DNA of 64,000 bases, taken from assembly GCF_001420915.1 (NCBI RefSeq), contig NZ_CP013021.1, positions 1,512,501-1,576,500 of the forward strand. Direction: 5' to 3'. Of this stretch, positions 37,714 through 46,864 are shown in pieces (the first letter of the stretch is position 1; every line of letters begins with the position of its first letter). A program made the position numbers and the translations under genes. The notes under the pieces are model-generated. The model made no database searches, was not told the origin of the DNA, and saw only the letters and a program-made list of their open reading frames with translations. The stretch is from Agarivorans gilvus (GTDB lineage Bacteria > Pseudomonadota > Gammaproteobacteria > Enterobacterales > Celerinatantimonadaceae).

Positions 37714-39153
37714 TTAAGCCAGTGGCGGCACAAATTGATAATATTGAGGGTAGTGCTGAGTCGCCAACTCTTGGCTCTGCGCATCATATAAGCGAAAGCT
37801 GCAACGTTTTGCTAATGTAGGAAAGGGGCTCGACAAACTCCACATAGAGTAATGAGAGTTGCTACTCACCTGTTGCAGGGCCAAGGGCTGTTGCAGCTCA
37901 TCAACATAACAAAGGATTTGCGCAACCCCCTCTAAGCGACAGGCCAACTCAATAAACAGTTGGTAGGCAAAACCGATCTTAATCATATGCAGGGTAGGCA
38001 CAATATAGCTAGGCGCCCCGAGCAATAGGCGCTGCGTCACTAAATAGTCTTGCTGCTGATTGTCATTTACGTAGATCTCGCCGTCTACTTCGTAGCGCAA
38101 GCGAAAGCGCAGAGGCTGTGCCACGGGTAAGTTCGCCGTGGACCAAAGCTCAGTGCCTTCGGCCAAAAAATCGTTAAAAAAGGCGGGGTAATGGCGCCAA
38201 ATGCCATCATGATCTTTGCACTCAACACTCACTACTTTTTCAAAGGCGATATTATCTACTTCCAACCAAACTTGGCCTTCTTGAGTATGTAGCTCGCCCG
38301 GTTGGCCAATTGGCCCGCGGGCATAATGCAGGCGCACCGGCATTTGTTTTGATTGAACACGGTTCTGTTGGCACTGACGACGATAAGCACTGGGCTTAAA
38401 ATTAAACCAACGACGAAACGAGCGATGAAAGTTAGCCGGGTCATCATAGCCCAAACGCAGCGCAATCTGTGCAACCGGCAAATTGGTGTCTGCCAATAGA
38501 TTTAAGGCCAGCGTTTTCTTCTCATCTTCTACCAATTGGCTGAAATTCAGTTGTTTAGCATTCAGCCGCCGCTGGAGAGTACGCGTAGACAAGCCCAGTT
38601 GTTTAGCCACACCGGCAATATTTAAGGGCTGTTCAATACCCGCTTGAATGCTCCGCCTCAATTGGGTTTGCAGATCGGGACGCTCAATCGACTGATGCAT
38701 GAGTAACACCAGGACCTTCTTGGCGAGATGATGTAATTCGCTCTGCTGCGCTAAGCTTAAACTGCGGGCCGCTTCAGCAAGCCACAAACTTTGCGCATTC
38801 AACAACTTAAGCTGACTGGCTTCACAGCGCTGCTGTAGCTGTTGGTATAATTGACCGAGTAAGTTCTCTGCCCACGATGGAGCACTATGTTGTTCACGGC
38901 AGCGTAAACTTAAACTCACGCCTTCCGCTTGCTCTTGCAGCTCTACATAAACACTTCGGTCGAGTAAAGACACACATTTTGCCCACCACACCAAACCTTC
39001 GTTAAGAACCGGCGCATGCTCAAACAACAAGGCTTGCAACTGCAATATTTCGCTAAGATGCCAATACTCTCCGGCAATGCGTAAATGCGAGTGGCCTAAA
39101 CTTTTGGCTAAATGTTTACTCAGTATTAATGGCTCTACCATTGGCCTATCCAT
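37714..39153 (-). CDS. AraC-family regulator fused to a CBM21-like starch-binding domain
   Basis: 479-aa protein with no signal peptide. Three parts are visible. Residues 1-165 form an N-terminal helical/beta domain of unclear family. Residues 168-258 form an AraC-type double helix-turn-helix (IAGVAKQLGLSTRTLQRRL; VAQIALRLGYDDPANFHRSFRRWF). Residues 290-372 look like a family 21 carbohydrate-binding module: V-D-N-I-A-F-E-K-V-V strand, D-G-I-W loop, and RYEVDGEIYVNDNQQQDY, which mirrors the Y-E-V-x-G-x-x-Y-x-D-N-N-x-x-x-Y motif of starch-binding domains. A further beta-rich tail (385-479) follows. It lies directly upstream of the amylase gene on the same strand, so it likely controls starch use. 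The CBM assignment is by eye. Confidence 0.78.
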   Translation of the reverse strand: MDRPMVEPLILSKHLAKSLGHSHLRIAGEYWHLSEILQLQALLFEHAPVLNEGLVWWAKCVSLLDRSVYVELQEQAEGVSLSLRCREQHSAPSWAENLLGQLYQQLQQRCEASQLKLLNAQSLWLAEAARSLSLAQQSELHHLAKKVLVLLMHQSIERPDLQTQLRRSIQAGIEQPLNIAGVAKQLGLSTRTLQRRLNAKQLNFSQLVEDEKKTLALNLLADTNLPVAQIALRLGYDDPANFHRSFRRWFNFKPSAYRRQCQQNRVQSKQMPVRLHYARGPIGQPGELHTQEGQVWLEVDNIAFEKVVSVECKDHDGIWRHYPAFFNDFLAEGTELWSTANLPVAQPLRFRLRYEVDGEIYVNDNQQQDYLVTQRLLLGAPSYIVPTLHMIKIGFAYQLFIELACRLEGVAQILCYVDELQQPLALQQVSSNSHYSMWSLSSPFPTLAKRCSFRLYDAQSQELATQHYPQYYQFVPPLA

Positions 39154-39455
39154 GACCGTGAATCAGCTTTCACCTTACACATAAATAATATTAATTCAAA
39201 AACTTACAAGAAAAATCGCTAACTAATATCGATTTTTTTCGAGAGCGCCACCAAACGCACAGAAGCAGCAGCCGCTCTGCGAGCATAGGTGTTGATGCGA
39301 GTGAACCGTTACCTGAAACTAGCGAAAGGACAGACTCAACTAACTAAAAACTTAACCTCTCGCCAACAGAGTTGAAATAAACATCCGCCTCTAGGAATTG
39401 CTGGCAGCCTTTAGTTTGAGCGATTACGGACAAACATAACAAAATCAAGCAGCGC
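39154..39455. other. Intergenic region between AraC regulator and sugar-binding protein genes
   Basis: About 300 bp, presumably holding the regulator's promoter. An 8-bp stem AAAAATCG / CGATTTTT (39211-39237) with an 11-base loop and T run on both strands is a weak hairpin. I see no gene or repeat here. Confidence 0.4.
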
Positions 39456-39480
39456 GTTGCGCGTCTTCACGACGCGGCAA
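39456..39480 (-). terminator. Possible hairpin after the sugar-binding protein gene
   Basis: Minus strand TTGC-GCGTC type arms with GACGC-GGCAA form a 9-bp stem with one bulge immediately beyond the stop codon; T-rich bases come only some way later. Weak. Confidence 0.3.
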
Positions 39481-39482
39481 GC

Positions 39483-40462
39483 TCACTGACAAAGCGGTTG
39501 TTTGCCTGCCACACACACCTCCAGTGGCGTATAAATGATTGGCTGAACCGACTTACCCTGATTCAGGGCATGCAAGGTATAAATCGCCTGATAGCCCATG
39601 TCGTAAGGTCGCTGACCTACGTTGCCATGCGCTAATCCCGCTTCCAATAATTTTTTTTGCGAAGGTAAAGTATCGCCAAACAGCAGCACTAACTGCTGCT
39701 TATCGATGACATTCTGATAGTGCCCCACCTCATCGCTATATTTTAAAACTTCGCTTTGCGCTCCTGTACCTAAGTTAATCAAAACATCCAGTAACTCTGG
39801 CGCATACACATGTAAGCGCATCATTTTTTCCAGGTTAGATAAAGCCCGCTCGGCATCATCATCGGAATAAATCGGGCAGCGAGAATGTTCCTCCCAGCTA
39901 CTGTTTTCCGAGTTTTGAGGGCCTAAAGCCGCATACAAACCAGCCAAGCGCTGCTGCATATTGCTGGCCGCGCGATGGCCCGACAATACACAAAAATCCC
40001 ACCTTCAGGTTTAAAACGCTTCGCTAATAATCCCAGCTGAAAGCCGAATTGAAAATTATCACTACCGATGTAACTGGCCCGTAAGGCCGGATTTTGAGCC
40101 AATACCTTTGCCGAAAAATCCGAATCAAAGGTCACCACCGGAACAGATTGCTTGGCCGCTAATAACATGCTGCGGTTAACTAGCACACGAGAATTAATCA
40201 CTGACACCGCAATACCATCTATGTGTTCATTAAGATGCTCGGCGATAATACGGTCTTGAAAGCGCGCATCAGCCTCATAGGAGCCCACATATAAACACTC
40301 TACGGCTAACTCCTTGGCAGCCGCGATGCAACCGCGCTCAACCTCGTCAAAATAAGGGGAATTCACACTCTTAGGCACCACTAAATAACGTGGTTTTGCC
40401 GATTCAGCAGAACCGCTAAGGCTAAATAGCCCAAGTAAACAGACAACAAGCAGTGACTTCAT
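39483..40462 (-). pseudogene. Periplasmic sugar-binding protein (type 1 PBP, ABC/sensor class), frameshifted, orphan
   Basis: Predicted secreted binding protein (signal peptide MKSLLVV...LSGSAES). The first frame carries the N-terminal lobe (PRYLVVPKSVNSPYFDEVERGC, IDGIAVSVIN, PVVTFDSDF) and breaks at five A (plus strand 39992-39996). One extra base joins GGIFCVLSGHRAASNMQQR to the C-terminal lobe (ELLDVLINLGTGAQSEV, GQRPYDMGYQAI), for about 326 aa. The fold is that of ribose/galactose-type binding proteins and LuxP/TorT-like sensors. No permease, ATPase or histidine kinase is encoded beside it. Its neighbours suggest an alpha-glucan ligand, but this is inference. Confidence 0.78.
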
Positions 40463-40598
40463 CAAACTCAACTTTTAGCTTAGATAATCTCAACTTAGGT
40501 CAAACAAGGAGATTAGCAAACACTAATAAATGCTTTTGAATAATGGGTCACGCTTTGGTTTACAGCAAAACTTGAAGCTGCAAGCACAGACACAAAAT

Positions 40599-41048
40599 CT
40601 AAGGTGCTTCTGCATACAATTCAGCAAAACGCTGATAGCGCTGCCGATTTACGCCCATATCCGAATAACCTACTCGCGATTGCGAGCGGTAATGCAATAC
40701 TTGATTTTGTTGGTCAAAATACAATTCCACGTCATCTCTAAAGCCCATTCTCGGGCTAAAAAACACCGCGTGAACATAGCGTTCATTACGCTCTATTATT
40801 TGGTTATTAGGCATGTGAGCGAAGGCGCGTAAGGCGGCTAACTGAGTCGCCTTTAAGTCGGCTTTAAAGTTTAAAGGCGCTACGCTTTTATCGCTATCTT
40901 GGGCCATAGTTGATACCCCATTGGGAGTGCTAGCTAAAGCCGCTAACCGCCCTTGATGAAGCCCCAGCTGACTCGGTGGAGTCAGATTTTGATAAACCAT
41001 TACCGCCACCACTGCCAGTATGATTATTGCTACTACCGCTGCCAACAT
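40599..41048 (-). CDS. DUF1499 family membrane-anchored protein
   Basis: 149-aa protein with one N-terminal transmembrane helix (MLAAVVAIIILAVVAVMV) and a DUF1499 domain. The diagnostic C-terminal stretch is RDDVELYFDQQNQVLHYRSQSRVGYSDMGVNRQRYQRF. Function unknown; relatives occur in many proteobacteria. The start at 41048 has GGAGAAGGA upstream; the longer frame to 41096 lacks a ribosome site. It sits alone upstream of the sugar-binding protein gene on the same strand. Confidence 0.83.
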   Translation of the reverse strand: MLAAVVAIIILAVVAVMVYQNLTPPSQLGLHQGRLAALASTPNGVSTMAQDSDKSVAPLNFKADLKATQLAALRAFAHMPNNQIIERNERYVHAVFFSPRMGFRDDVELYFDQQNQVLHYRSQSRVGYSDMGVNRQRYQRFAELYAEAP

Positions 41049-41120
41049 TTTCACTATCCTTCTCCCTATAAGCCAAAGCAAGTGATGCCAAGCCATAATG
41101 CTACTATACGCAAAACAGAT

Positions 41121-41155
41121 AAAAAAAAGCCACTCGCCATAAGGGAATGGCCTTT
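41121..41155 (-). terminator. Terminator of prfB-lysS
   Basis: On the minus strand, an imperfect stem AAGGCCATTC / GAGTGGCTTT is followed by eight T, just after the lysS stop codon. Confidence 0.75.
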
Positions 41156-41175
41156 AAATCTTTAGCTAAAAACGC

Positions 41176-42681
41176 TTAAGCTTGTGGGCGCATCGCTGGG
41201 AACAAGATCACGTCACGAATAGTATGGCTATCAGTAAATAACATCACTAGGCGATCAATACCAATGCCCTGACCAGCAGTAGGCGCTAAACCGTGCTCTA
41301 AGGCGGTGATGTAGTCAGCGTCGTAGAACATGGCTTCATCATCGCCAGCATCTTTTTGCGATACCTGATCTTTAAAACGTTGGTCTTGGTCATGCGCATC
41401 ATTCAACTCAGAGAAACCATTAGCAATTTCTCGCCCACCCACAAAGAATTCAAAACGGTCAGTGATGAAGGGGTCTTTGTCATTACGACGAGCCAGTGGC
41501 GACACCTCTGCTGGGTACTCGGTAATAAAGGTCGGTTGAATCAAACGGTGCTCGACCGTTGCTTCGAAGATCTCGGTAATCACCTTACCTAAGCCCCAGC
41601 TAGCTTGCACTTCAATGCCTAGGTCTTTAGCTACTTCGCTCGCCTTCTCAAGGGTGGCTAGTTGGTCCTCGGTCACTTCAGGGTTGTAATCCAATACCGA
41701 CTGCTTCATAGAAATACGTTTATAAGCGCTACCAAAGTCAAATTGCTCTTCACCGTAGGTAACGATTGAGCTACCCAACACTTGCTCAGTCACGCTGCGC
41801 AGCATTTCCTCAGTCAAATCCATAAGATCTTCAAAGGTCGCGTAAGCCATGTAGAATTCCATCATAGTGAATTCTGGATTGTGGCGAGGAGATAAACCCT
41901 CGTTACGGAAGTTACGGTTAATTTCAAATACACGCTCAAAACCACCCACAACCAAACGTTTCAAGTAAAGCTCTGGGGCAATCCGCAAAAACATTTCTTG
42001 GTCTAGAGCATTATGGTGAGTAATGAACGGACGCGCCGACGCGCCACCGGGAATCACCTGCATCATTGGCGTTTCCACTTCCATAAAGTCACGTTGAGTC
42101 ATGAACTGACGAATAGCGTTAATGATCTTCGAACGAATAATAAAGGTGTTACGAGATTCTTCGTTCATGATCAAATCAACGTAACGCTGACGGTAACGTT
42201 GTTCTTGGTCGGTTAAACCATGGAATTTTTCAGGCAAAGGGCGTAGCGCTTTAGTTAGTAAGCTGTACTCGTCCATATTCACGTAAAGGTCGCCTTTACC
42301 TGATTTATGTAAAGCGCCTTTCACACCAATAATATCGCCAATATCCAAGCCACCAATTTCTTTTAGCTCTTTTTGAACGGTCTTCGATGCATAAGCCTGA
42401 ATGCGACCAGAGACATCTTGAATCACCAAGAAGGGGCCACGTTTAGCCATGATACGGCCAGCAATGCTCACTACATTTGCCGCAGCTTCCAGCTCTTCTT
42501 TGCTCTCTTCACCAAACTTTTGTTGTAAATCGTTTGCTAGGTGCTCACGTTTAAAATCGTTGGGGTGGCCGTTGGCCGAGCAAGTTTCGCGGATCTTATC
42601 TAACTTAGCGCGACGCTCTGCAATCAGTTTATTTTCTTCTTGTGCTGCTTGTTCCAGACTTTGTTCTGTTTGTTCCGACAT
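41176..42681 (-). CDS. lysS: Lysyl-tRNA synthetase, class II
   Basis: 501-aa class II synthetase that charges tRNA-Lys. OB-fold anticodon-binding domain about 55-170 (VSIAGRIMAKRGPFLVIQDVSG). Class II core: motif 1 around FMTQRDFMEVETPMMQ, motif 2 FRNEGLSPRHNPEFTMMEFY, motif 3 GIGIDRLVMLF. The start at 42681 (MSEQTEQSLEQ) matches the family; the frame extends 15 codons upstream into prfB. It follows prfB by 16 bp, the conserved prfB-lysS operon. Confidence 0.97.
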   Translation of the reverse strand: MSEQTEQSLEQAAQEENKLIAERRAKLDKIRETCSANGHPNDFKREHLANDLQQKFGEESKEELEAAANVVSIAGRIMAKRGPFLVIQDVSGRIQAYASKTVQKELKEIGGLDIGDIIGVKGALHKSGKGDLYVNMDEYSLLTKALRPLPEKFHGLTDQEQRYRQRYVDLIMNEESRNTFIIRSKIINAIRQFMTQRDFMEVETPMMQVIPGGASARPFITHHNALDQEMFLRIAPELYLKRLVVGGFERVFEINRNFRNEGLSPRHNPEFTMMEFYMAYATFEDLMDLTEEMLRSVTEQVLGSSIVTYGEEQFDFGSAYKRISMKQSVLDYNPEVTEDQLATLEKASEVAKDLGIEVQASWGLGKVITEIFEATVEHRLIQPTFITEYPAEVSPLARRNDKDPFITDRFEFFVGGREIANGFSELNDAHDQDQRFKDQVSQKDAGDDEAMFYDADYITALEHGLAPTAGQGIGIDRLVMLFTDSHTIRDVILFPAMRPQA

Positions 42682-42697
42682 GTGAAAACCTTGCTCG

Positions 42698-43796
42698 TTA
42701 CAGCCCTGACTTAAGGCTAGCTTCAATAAATTTATCTAAATCACCATCTAGTACTGCTTGAGTATTACGATTCTCAACGCCAGTACGTAGGTCTTTAATA
42801 CGTGAATCATCAAGTACGTAAGAACGGATTTGACTACCCCAGCCAATATCCGATTTGTTGTCTTCCGCAGCTTGTTTTTCCGCATTTTGCTTTTGCAATT
42901 CTAGCTCAAACAATTTGGCTTTAAGCTGCTTCATTGCTTGATCTTTATTCTTGTGTTGCGAACGATCGTTTTGGCACTGCACCACCGTATTGGTGGGTAA
43001 GTGGGTGATCCGTACCGCCGACTCGGTGCGGTTTACGTGTTGCCCACCCGCTCCAGAGGCACGGTAAACATCGATACGTAAATCACTCGGGTCAATATCA
43101 ACTTCGATACTGTCATCAATTTCAGGGTAGATAAACGCCGAAGCAAATGAAGTATGGCGACGCCCACCGGAGTCAAAAGGCGACTTACGTACCAAACGAT
43201 GCACCCCGGTTTCGGTGCGCAACCAACCATAGGCGTATTCACCCGTCACCTTAATGGTTGCCCCTTTAATGCCTGCCACCTCACCTTCGGAGAGCTCCAC
43301 AATTTCAGCTTTAAACTGATGGGCTTCACACCAACGCAAGTACATGCGTAGCATCATATTGGCCCAATCTTGCGCTTCGGTGCCACCAGAGCCAGATTGA
43401 ATATCAATATAACAATCGCTGTCATCCATCTCGCCAGAAAACATCCGGCGAAACTCGAGTTTCTCTAATTGTTTTACCAATTCTTCGGCTTCGGCTTGGG
43501 CCTCATCAAAGGTTTCTTGGTCATTCTCTTCTACCGCTAACTCAATTAAACCGGCAACATCGTCGGTTCCCTGAGTTAACTGATCGATGGTATTCACCAC
43601 CTGTTCTAAGGCTGAGCGCTCTTTACCTAAGGCTTGCGCTCGCGCCGGATCATTCCAAATTTCAGGTTGTTCTAATTCGCGACTCACTTCTTCTAACTGC
43701 TCTGCTTTAGCAGCGTAGTCAAAGATACCCCCGGAGCACTTCTGTGCGCTCTTTTATATCTGCTAAAGTGTTATTCACCGAATTAATTTCAAACAT
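42698..43796 (-). CDS. prfB: Peptide chain release factor 2, with programmed +1 frameshift
   Basis: RF2 recognises UGA and UAA stops. The gene is in two frames. 43796 to the in-frame TGA at 43719-43721 encodes 25 residues ending ...LRGYL. After a +1 shift at CTTTGAC (43718-43724) translation continues DYAAKAEQLEEVS to 42698. The internal Shine-Dalgarno-like GGGGG lies just upstream of CTT. This is the classical autoregulatory site: low RF2 slows termination at UGA and favours shifting. Total 365 aa, equal to E. coli RF2. Motifs SPF (codon recognition) and GGQ (peptidyl hydrolysis, SGAGGQHVNRTESAV) are intact. Confidence 0.97.
43718..43724 (-). promoter_or_regulatory. Programmed +1 ribosomal frameshift site in prfB
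   Basis: Minus strand CTT-TGA-C, with GGGGGTAT immediately upstream acting as the stimulatory Shine-Dalgarno-like element. Identical in arrangement to E. coli prfB codon 26. Confidence 0.95.
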
Positions 43797-44073
43797 CTTG
43801 CAATGACCTGCCTCGAAGTACCAAAAACGCGCAATTTTAACCAATAAAGACAGGAATAAACATAGTTAGGCGTAATGAAAATGCCAAATAAGTGGTTTTT
43901 CTTCATTCAAGCAGCCTCCACCCCGTCACTCAGCCAAGCAGTAAGCCCAAGTTTACAAAATCCCAACTTGGCGAAAGACTGTTTTGAGGGCTAAAACTTG
44001 CGTAACTATTCGACTCAGGATAATTTGCAATTCTGCGCCTCTTAAGCATCTAGCAGTTAATTAGGAGAAAGTA

Positions 44074-44481
44074 TTGCGCGAAGCACATGGTACTGTCACA
44101 TTTTCGGTTAACGGTAAAATCATGGAACTAGAGGGCACCGGCCCTTGGAACCTAGAACAAATGCAACAAAGCGGCGCCGCTGCCGCGCCCATTCTTAATC
44201 AACTTCTTGATTCCCCTTGGGCGGTATTGGCCACTTTTCATGGCGAAGCCTTTTATACCGAGGATGCTGCCGAGCAACTGGTAGGATGGATAAAAAAAGA
44301 AAAACTGCGTGGCCGTGTGGCTACCGCTTTAATTCTTACCCATGCCAGTGTCCCAGACATGGCCAAATGGCATCTCAGCCAAATCTATCTACAAGCAGGC
44401 GAAAGCCTAAAAATATTTGACAATAGGTGTGAAGCTTTAGCCTGGCTAAAACAGCAGCTAGAAGCAGCCCAAAGCGGCTAA
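44074..44481 (+). CDS. Conserved-looking hypothetical protein, TTG start
   Basis: 135-aa soluble protein without signal peptide. It begins at TTG (44074) preceded by AGGAG at good spacing. It shows alternating strands and helices and a repeated pattern like SpoIIAA/STAS-like domains (GTVTFSVNGKIMELEGTGPWN; a mid helix; VATALILTHASVP; ALAWLKQQL). I am not sure of the family. It lies between prfB (divergent) and tyrA (convergent) in a window of housekeeping genes, so a conserved role is plausible. Confidence 0.65.
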   Translation: MREAHGTVTFSVNGKIMELEGTGPWNLEQMQQSGAAAAPILNQLLDSPWAVLATFHGEAFYTEDAAEQLVGWIKKEKLRGRVATALILTHASVPDMAKWHLSQIYLQAGESLKIFDNRCEALAWLKQQLEAAQSG

Positions 44482-44498
44482 GCTGAAGTCTGAGACAC

Positions 44499-44522
44499 AA
44501 AAAAGCCAGTCTGCGACTGGCT
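44499..44522. terminator. Terminator at tyrA / hypothetical gene ends
   Basis: Stem AGCCAGTC / GACTGGCT with TGC loop; six T on the minus strand side, T/A-rich on the plus side. Serves tyrA and probably the plus-strand gene. Confidence 0.85.
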
Positions 44523-44545
44523 AATTAATTTATGGCTTAATGCTG

Positions 44546-45670
44546 TTAGCCTCGACGGCTATCATTGGCCTGCTGTAACAAACCTCGGCTCTCTTTTAAA
44601 AACTCTTCGGAGTAATCACCAAACCACTCACTCACCCGTTCAAAAGCCTTAATAAAACCGGCTTTGTCTTCGTTTTCTAGCAATTTAAGCAGCTCACCAA
44701 AATTATGGTGGTAGCGTTTAATCATCGCCTTACTCTGTTCCGACGCCATAATAATATCGGCATACAGATGAGGAGACTGAGCGAACAAACGTCCTACCAT
44801 GGCTAGCTCAAGGCGATAAATCGGCGAGCTTAAGTCCAGCAGCAATTCCAGATCGGCCTCTTCTTGAGCCAAGTGAACCCCATAAGCGAAAGAGGTAAAG
44901 TGGCGCAAAGATTGAATGAGCGTCATGGCTTTGTCGTGGCTTTCGGCCTCAACCTGATGTAAACGCGCTCCCCAAATAGCCATTTGTTGCAATAACCATT
45001 GGTATTGTTCGCTACCACGGCCATCGGCATACACAATGACTTGCTTAGCAAGGCTTGGTACATCCGGACCAAACATCGGGTGTAGCCCCACAACAGGGCC
45101 TTTATGCACCGCCAACATCTTAGCTAAAGGCGCAGCCTTAATACTGGTAATATCGGCAAGAATGCAATTCTCTGGCAAACAATCTAAACGCGCGATAATT
45201 TGTTCGGTGAGGTTAATCGGCACCGACACCAAGACCAAGCCAGCAGAGGCAAATAGCTCTGGAGCTTGTTGCCAATCCTCTTTGCCAATAACATCTACCT
45301 GATACCCCGATAAACGAAACATTTGCACAAACAAACGACCCAGTTGACCGCGGCCACCGATCACCACAATGTTGCCCAGTTCAGGCTTAATGGTTTTAAA
45401 GCCGCTGTCTTTTTCGCTGGTATACGACTCGCGCATAACCCGACGTAACACGTCTTCAATTAAGGCTGGAGGCACACCTTTGCTTTCAGCTTCCGCCCGG
45501 CGTTTAGCCAGCATTGCCGCTTCACGCTCTGGGGCATAAATTGGTAGACCATGTTGATTCTTAACTTCACCAACCTTATGTACCAACTGAATTCGTTGCT
45601 GCAATAAATCGAGAAGCTGTTGATCAACTTCATCGATTTGGTCGCGCAAATGATTAAGGGCTTGAACCAT
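44546..45670 (-). CDS. tyrA: Bifunctional chorismate mutase / prephenate dehydrogenase
   Basis: 374-aa T-protein of tyrosine biosynthesis. The N-terminal chorismate mutase (1-90; LRDQIDEVDQQLLDLLQQRIQLVHKVGEVK with its catalytic Arg/Lys) converts chorismate to prephenate. The NAD-dependent dehydrogenase (about 98-374; VVIGGRGQLGRLFVQMF Rossmann loop, GLHPMFGPD) makes 4-hydroxyphenylpyruvate. Length matches E. coli TyrA (373). It follows aroF by 16 bp in the conserved aroF-tyrA operon. Confidence 0.97.
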   Translation of the reverse strand: MVQALNHLRDQIDEVDQQLLDLLQQRIQLVHKVGEVKNQHGLPIYAPEREAAMLAKRRAEAESKGVPPALIEDVLRRVMRESYTSEKDSGFKTIKPELGNIVVIGGRGQLGRLFVQMFRLSGYQVDVIGKEDWQQAPELFASAGLVLVSVPINLTEQIIARLDCLPENCILADITSIKAAPLAKMLAVHKGPVVGLHPMFGPDVPSLAKQVIVYADGRGSEQYQWLLQQMAIWGARLHQVEAESHDKAMTLIQSLRHFTSFAYGVHLAQEEADLELLLDLSSPIYRLELAMVGRLFAQSPHLYADIIMASEQSKAMIKRYHHNFGELLKLLENEDKAGFIKAFERVSEWFGDYSEEFLKESRGLLQQANDSRRG

Positions 45671-45686
45671 GTTTCTTCCGTATAAA

Positions 45687-46757
45687 TTAAGCTAAACGCG
45701 CAGCTAAGCAATCACCAAGATCATTGTACATTTTGTCTAGCAATGTCGCGGTAGTATCCCAATCGATACAAGCATCGGTAACCGATACACCGTATTTCAA
45801 ATCAGACTTAGGCGCTTCGCTAGGTTGATTACCGGCTGCCAAATTACTTTCTAACATTAAACCAATAATCGACTTGTTGCCTTCTTCAATTTGGTTGATC
45901 ACGTTGTCGGCAACTAGCGGCTGTAGCTCATGGTTCTTACTAGAGTTAGCGTGGCTACAATCCACCACCAACTTAGGCTCTAAACCGGCTTTTTTCATGG
46001 CTTGCTCAGCCAAGGCCACGTTCACAGAATCGTAGTTAGGTTGTTTACCACCACGTAGGATCACATGGCCATCGGCATTACCTTGAGTTTGTAATAGTGC
46101 CACTTGACCTAGTTGGTTAATCCCCATGAAACGGTGCGAGGAGGCCGCCGACTGCATCGCATTAATTGCGGTGCCAAGGTTACCGTCTGTACCATTTTTA
46201 AAGCCCACAGGCATAGACAAGCCACTGGCCATTTCACGGTGAGTTTGTGATTCGGTAGTACGCGCGCCAATGGCAGCCCAAGAAAATAGCTCAGACAAGT
46301 ATTGTGGGCTAATTGGGTCTAGCGCTTCGGTAGCAACAGGTAGACCTAACTCGGCAATCCAAGTCAGTAGTTCACGGGCGTTATGCAAACCGGTCTCAAC
46401 ATCAAAAGAGTTATCCATGTGAGGGTCGTTGATAAAACCTTTCCAGCCCACGGTAGTACGCGGCTTTTCAAAGTAAACTCGCATCACGATAAATAAGCGA
46501 TCGCTATATTGATCATGTAGTTTTTTAAGTCGCGTTGCATATTCTTTAGCTTGGTCTAAATCATGAATAGAACAAGGACCGGTGATCACCAACAAACGTG
46601 GGTCACGATGATGACAAATATCAGCAATGGTTTTGCGAGATTGCAGAACAAAGTCTAAGGCTTCTTTAGAAACGGGTAGCTTTTGACGTAATTGCTCGGG
46701 GGTGATTAATACTTGTTCTGAAGTGATATGAATATCATTAATGGGATCGTTTTGCAT
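45687..46757 (-). CDS. aroF: 3-deoxy-7-phosphoheptulonate synthase, Tyr-sensitive type
   Basis: 356-aa DAHP synthase (type I alpha) that condenses phosphoenolpyruvate with erythrose 4-phosphate, the first shikimate-pathway step; E. coli AroF has 356 aa. Conserved: PRLLVITGPCSIHD (metal-binding Cys), VYFEKPRTTVGWKG, GARTTESQTHR, GNLGTAINAM, DCSHANSSK. Feedback inhibition by tyrosine is inferred from the coupling to tyrA. I start at 46757 (MQNDPINDIHI), which matches the family; nine extra codons precede it in frame. Confidence 0.95.
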   Translation of the reverse strand: MQNDPINDIHITSEQVLITPEQLRQKLPVSKEALDFVLQSRKTIADICHHRDPRLLVITGPCSIHDLDQAKEYATRLKKLHDQYSDRLFIVMRVYFEKPRTTVGWKGFINDPHMDNSFDVETGLHNARELLTWIAELGLPVATEALDPISPQYLSELFSWAAIGARTTESQTHREMASGLSMPVGFKNGTDGNLGTAINAMQSAASSHRFMGINQLGQVALLQTQGNADGHVILRGGKQPNYDSVNVALAEQAMKKAGLEPKLVVDCSHANSSKNHELQPLVADNVINQIEEGNKSIIGLMLESNLAAGNQPSEAPKSDLKYGVSVTDACIDWDTTATLLDKMYNDLGDCLAARLA

Positions 46758-46836
46758 TTGCTCTTTATACTCCGGCGGTGACACTCACCACACTTTTCCT
46801 TTCCCTGAGTGGGATTAATTATTATAGAAACCGACC

Positions 46837-46864
46837 ACAATACCAGTGATAGCGGCTTTTGCAA
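46837..46864 (-). promoter_or_regulatory. Putative aroF-tyrA promoter
   Basis: Minus strand TTGCAA (46859-46864), 16-bp spacer ending TGG, then TATTGT (46837-46842), about 80 bp upstream of aroF. I did not find a clear TyrR box (TGTAAA-N6-TTTACA) nearby. Confidence 0.35.

Noticed and set aside
43718..43724. Frame break in prfB treated as a seventh assembly error
   Set aside because: It is the known programmed +1 site with stop codon and Shine-Dalgarno-like element; the restored length is exactly 365 aa.
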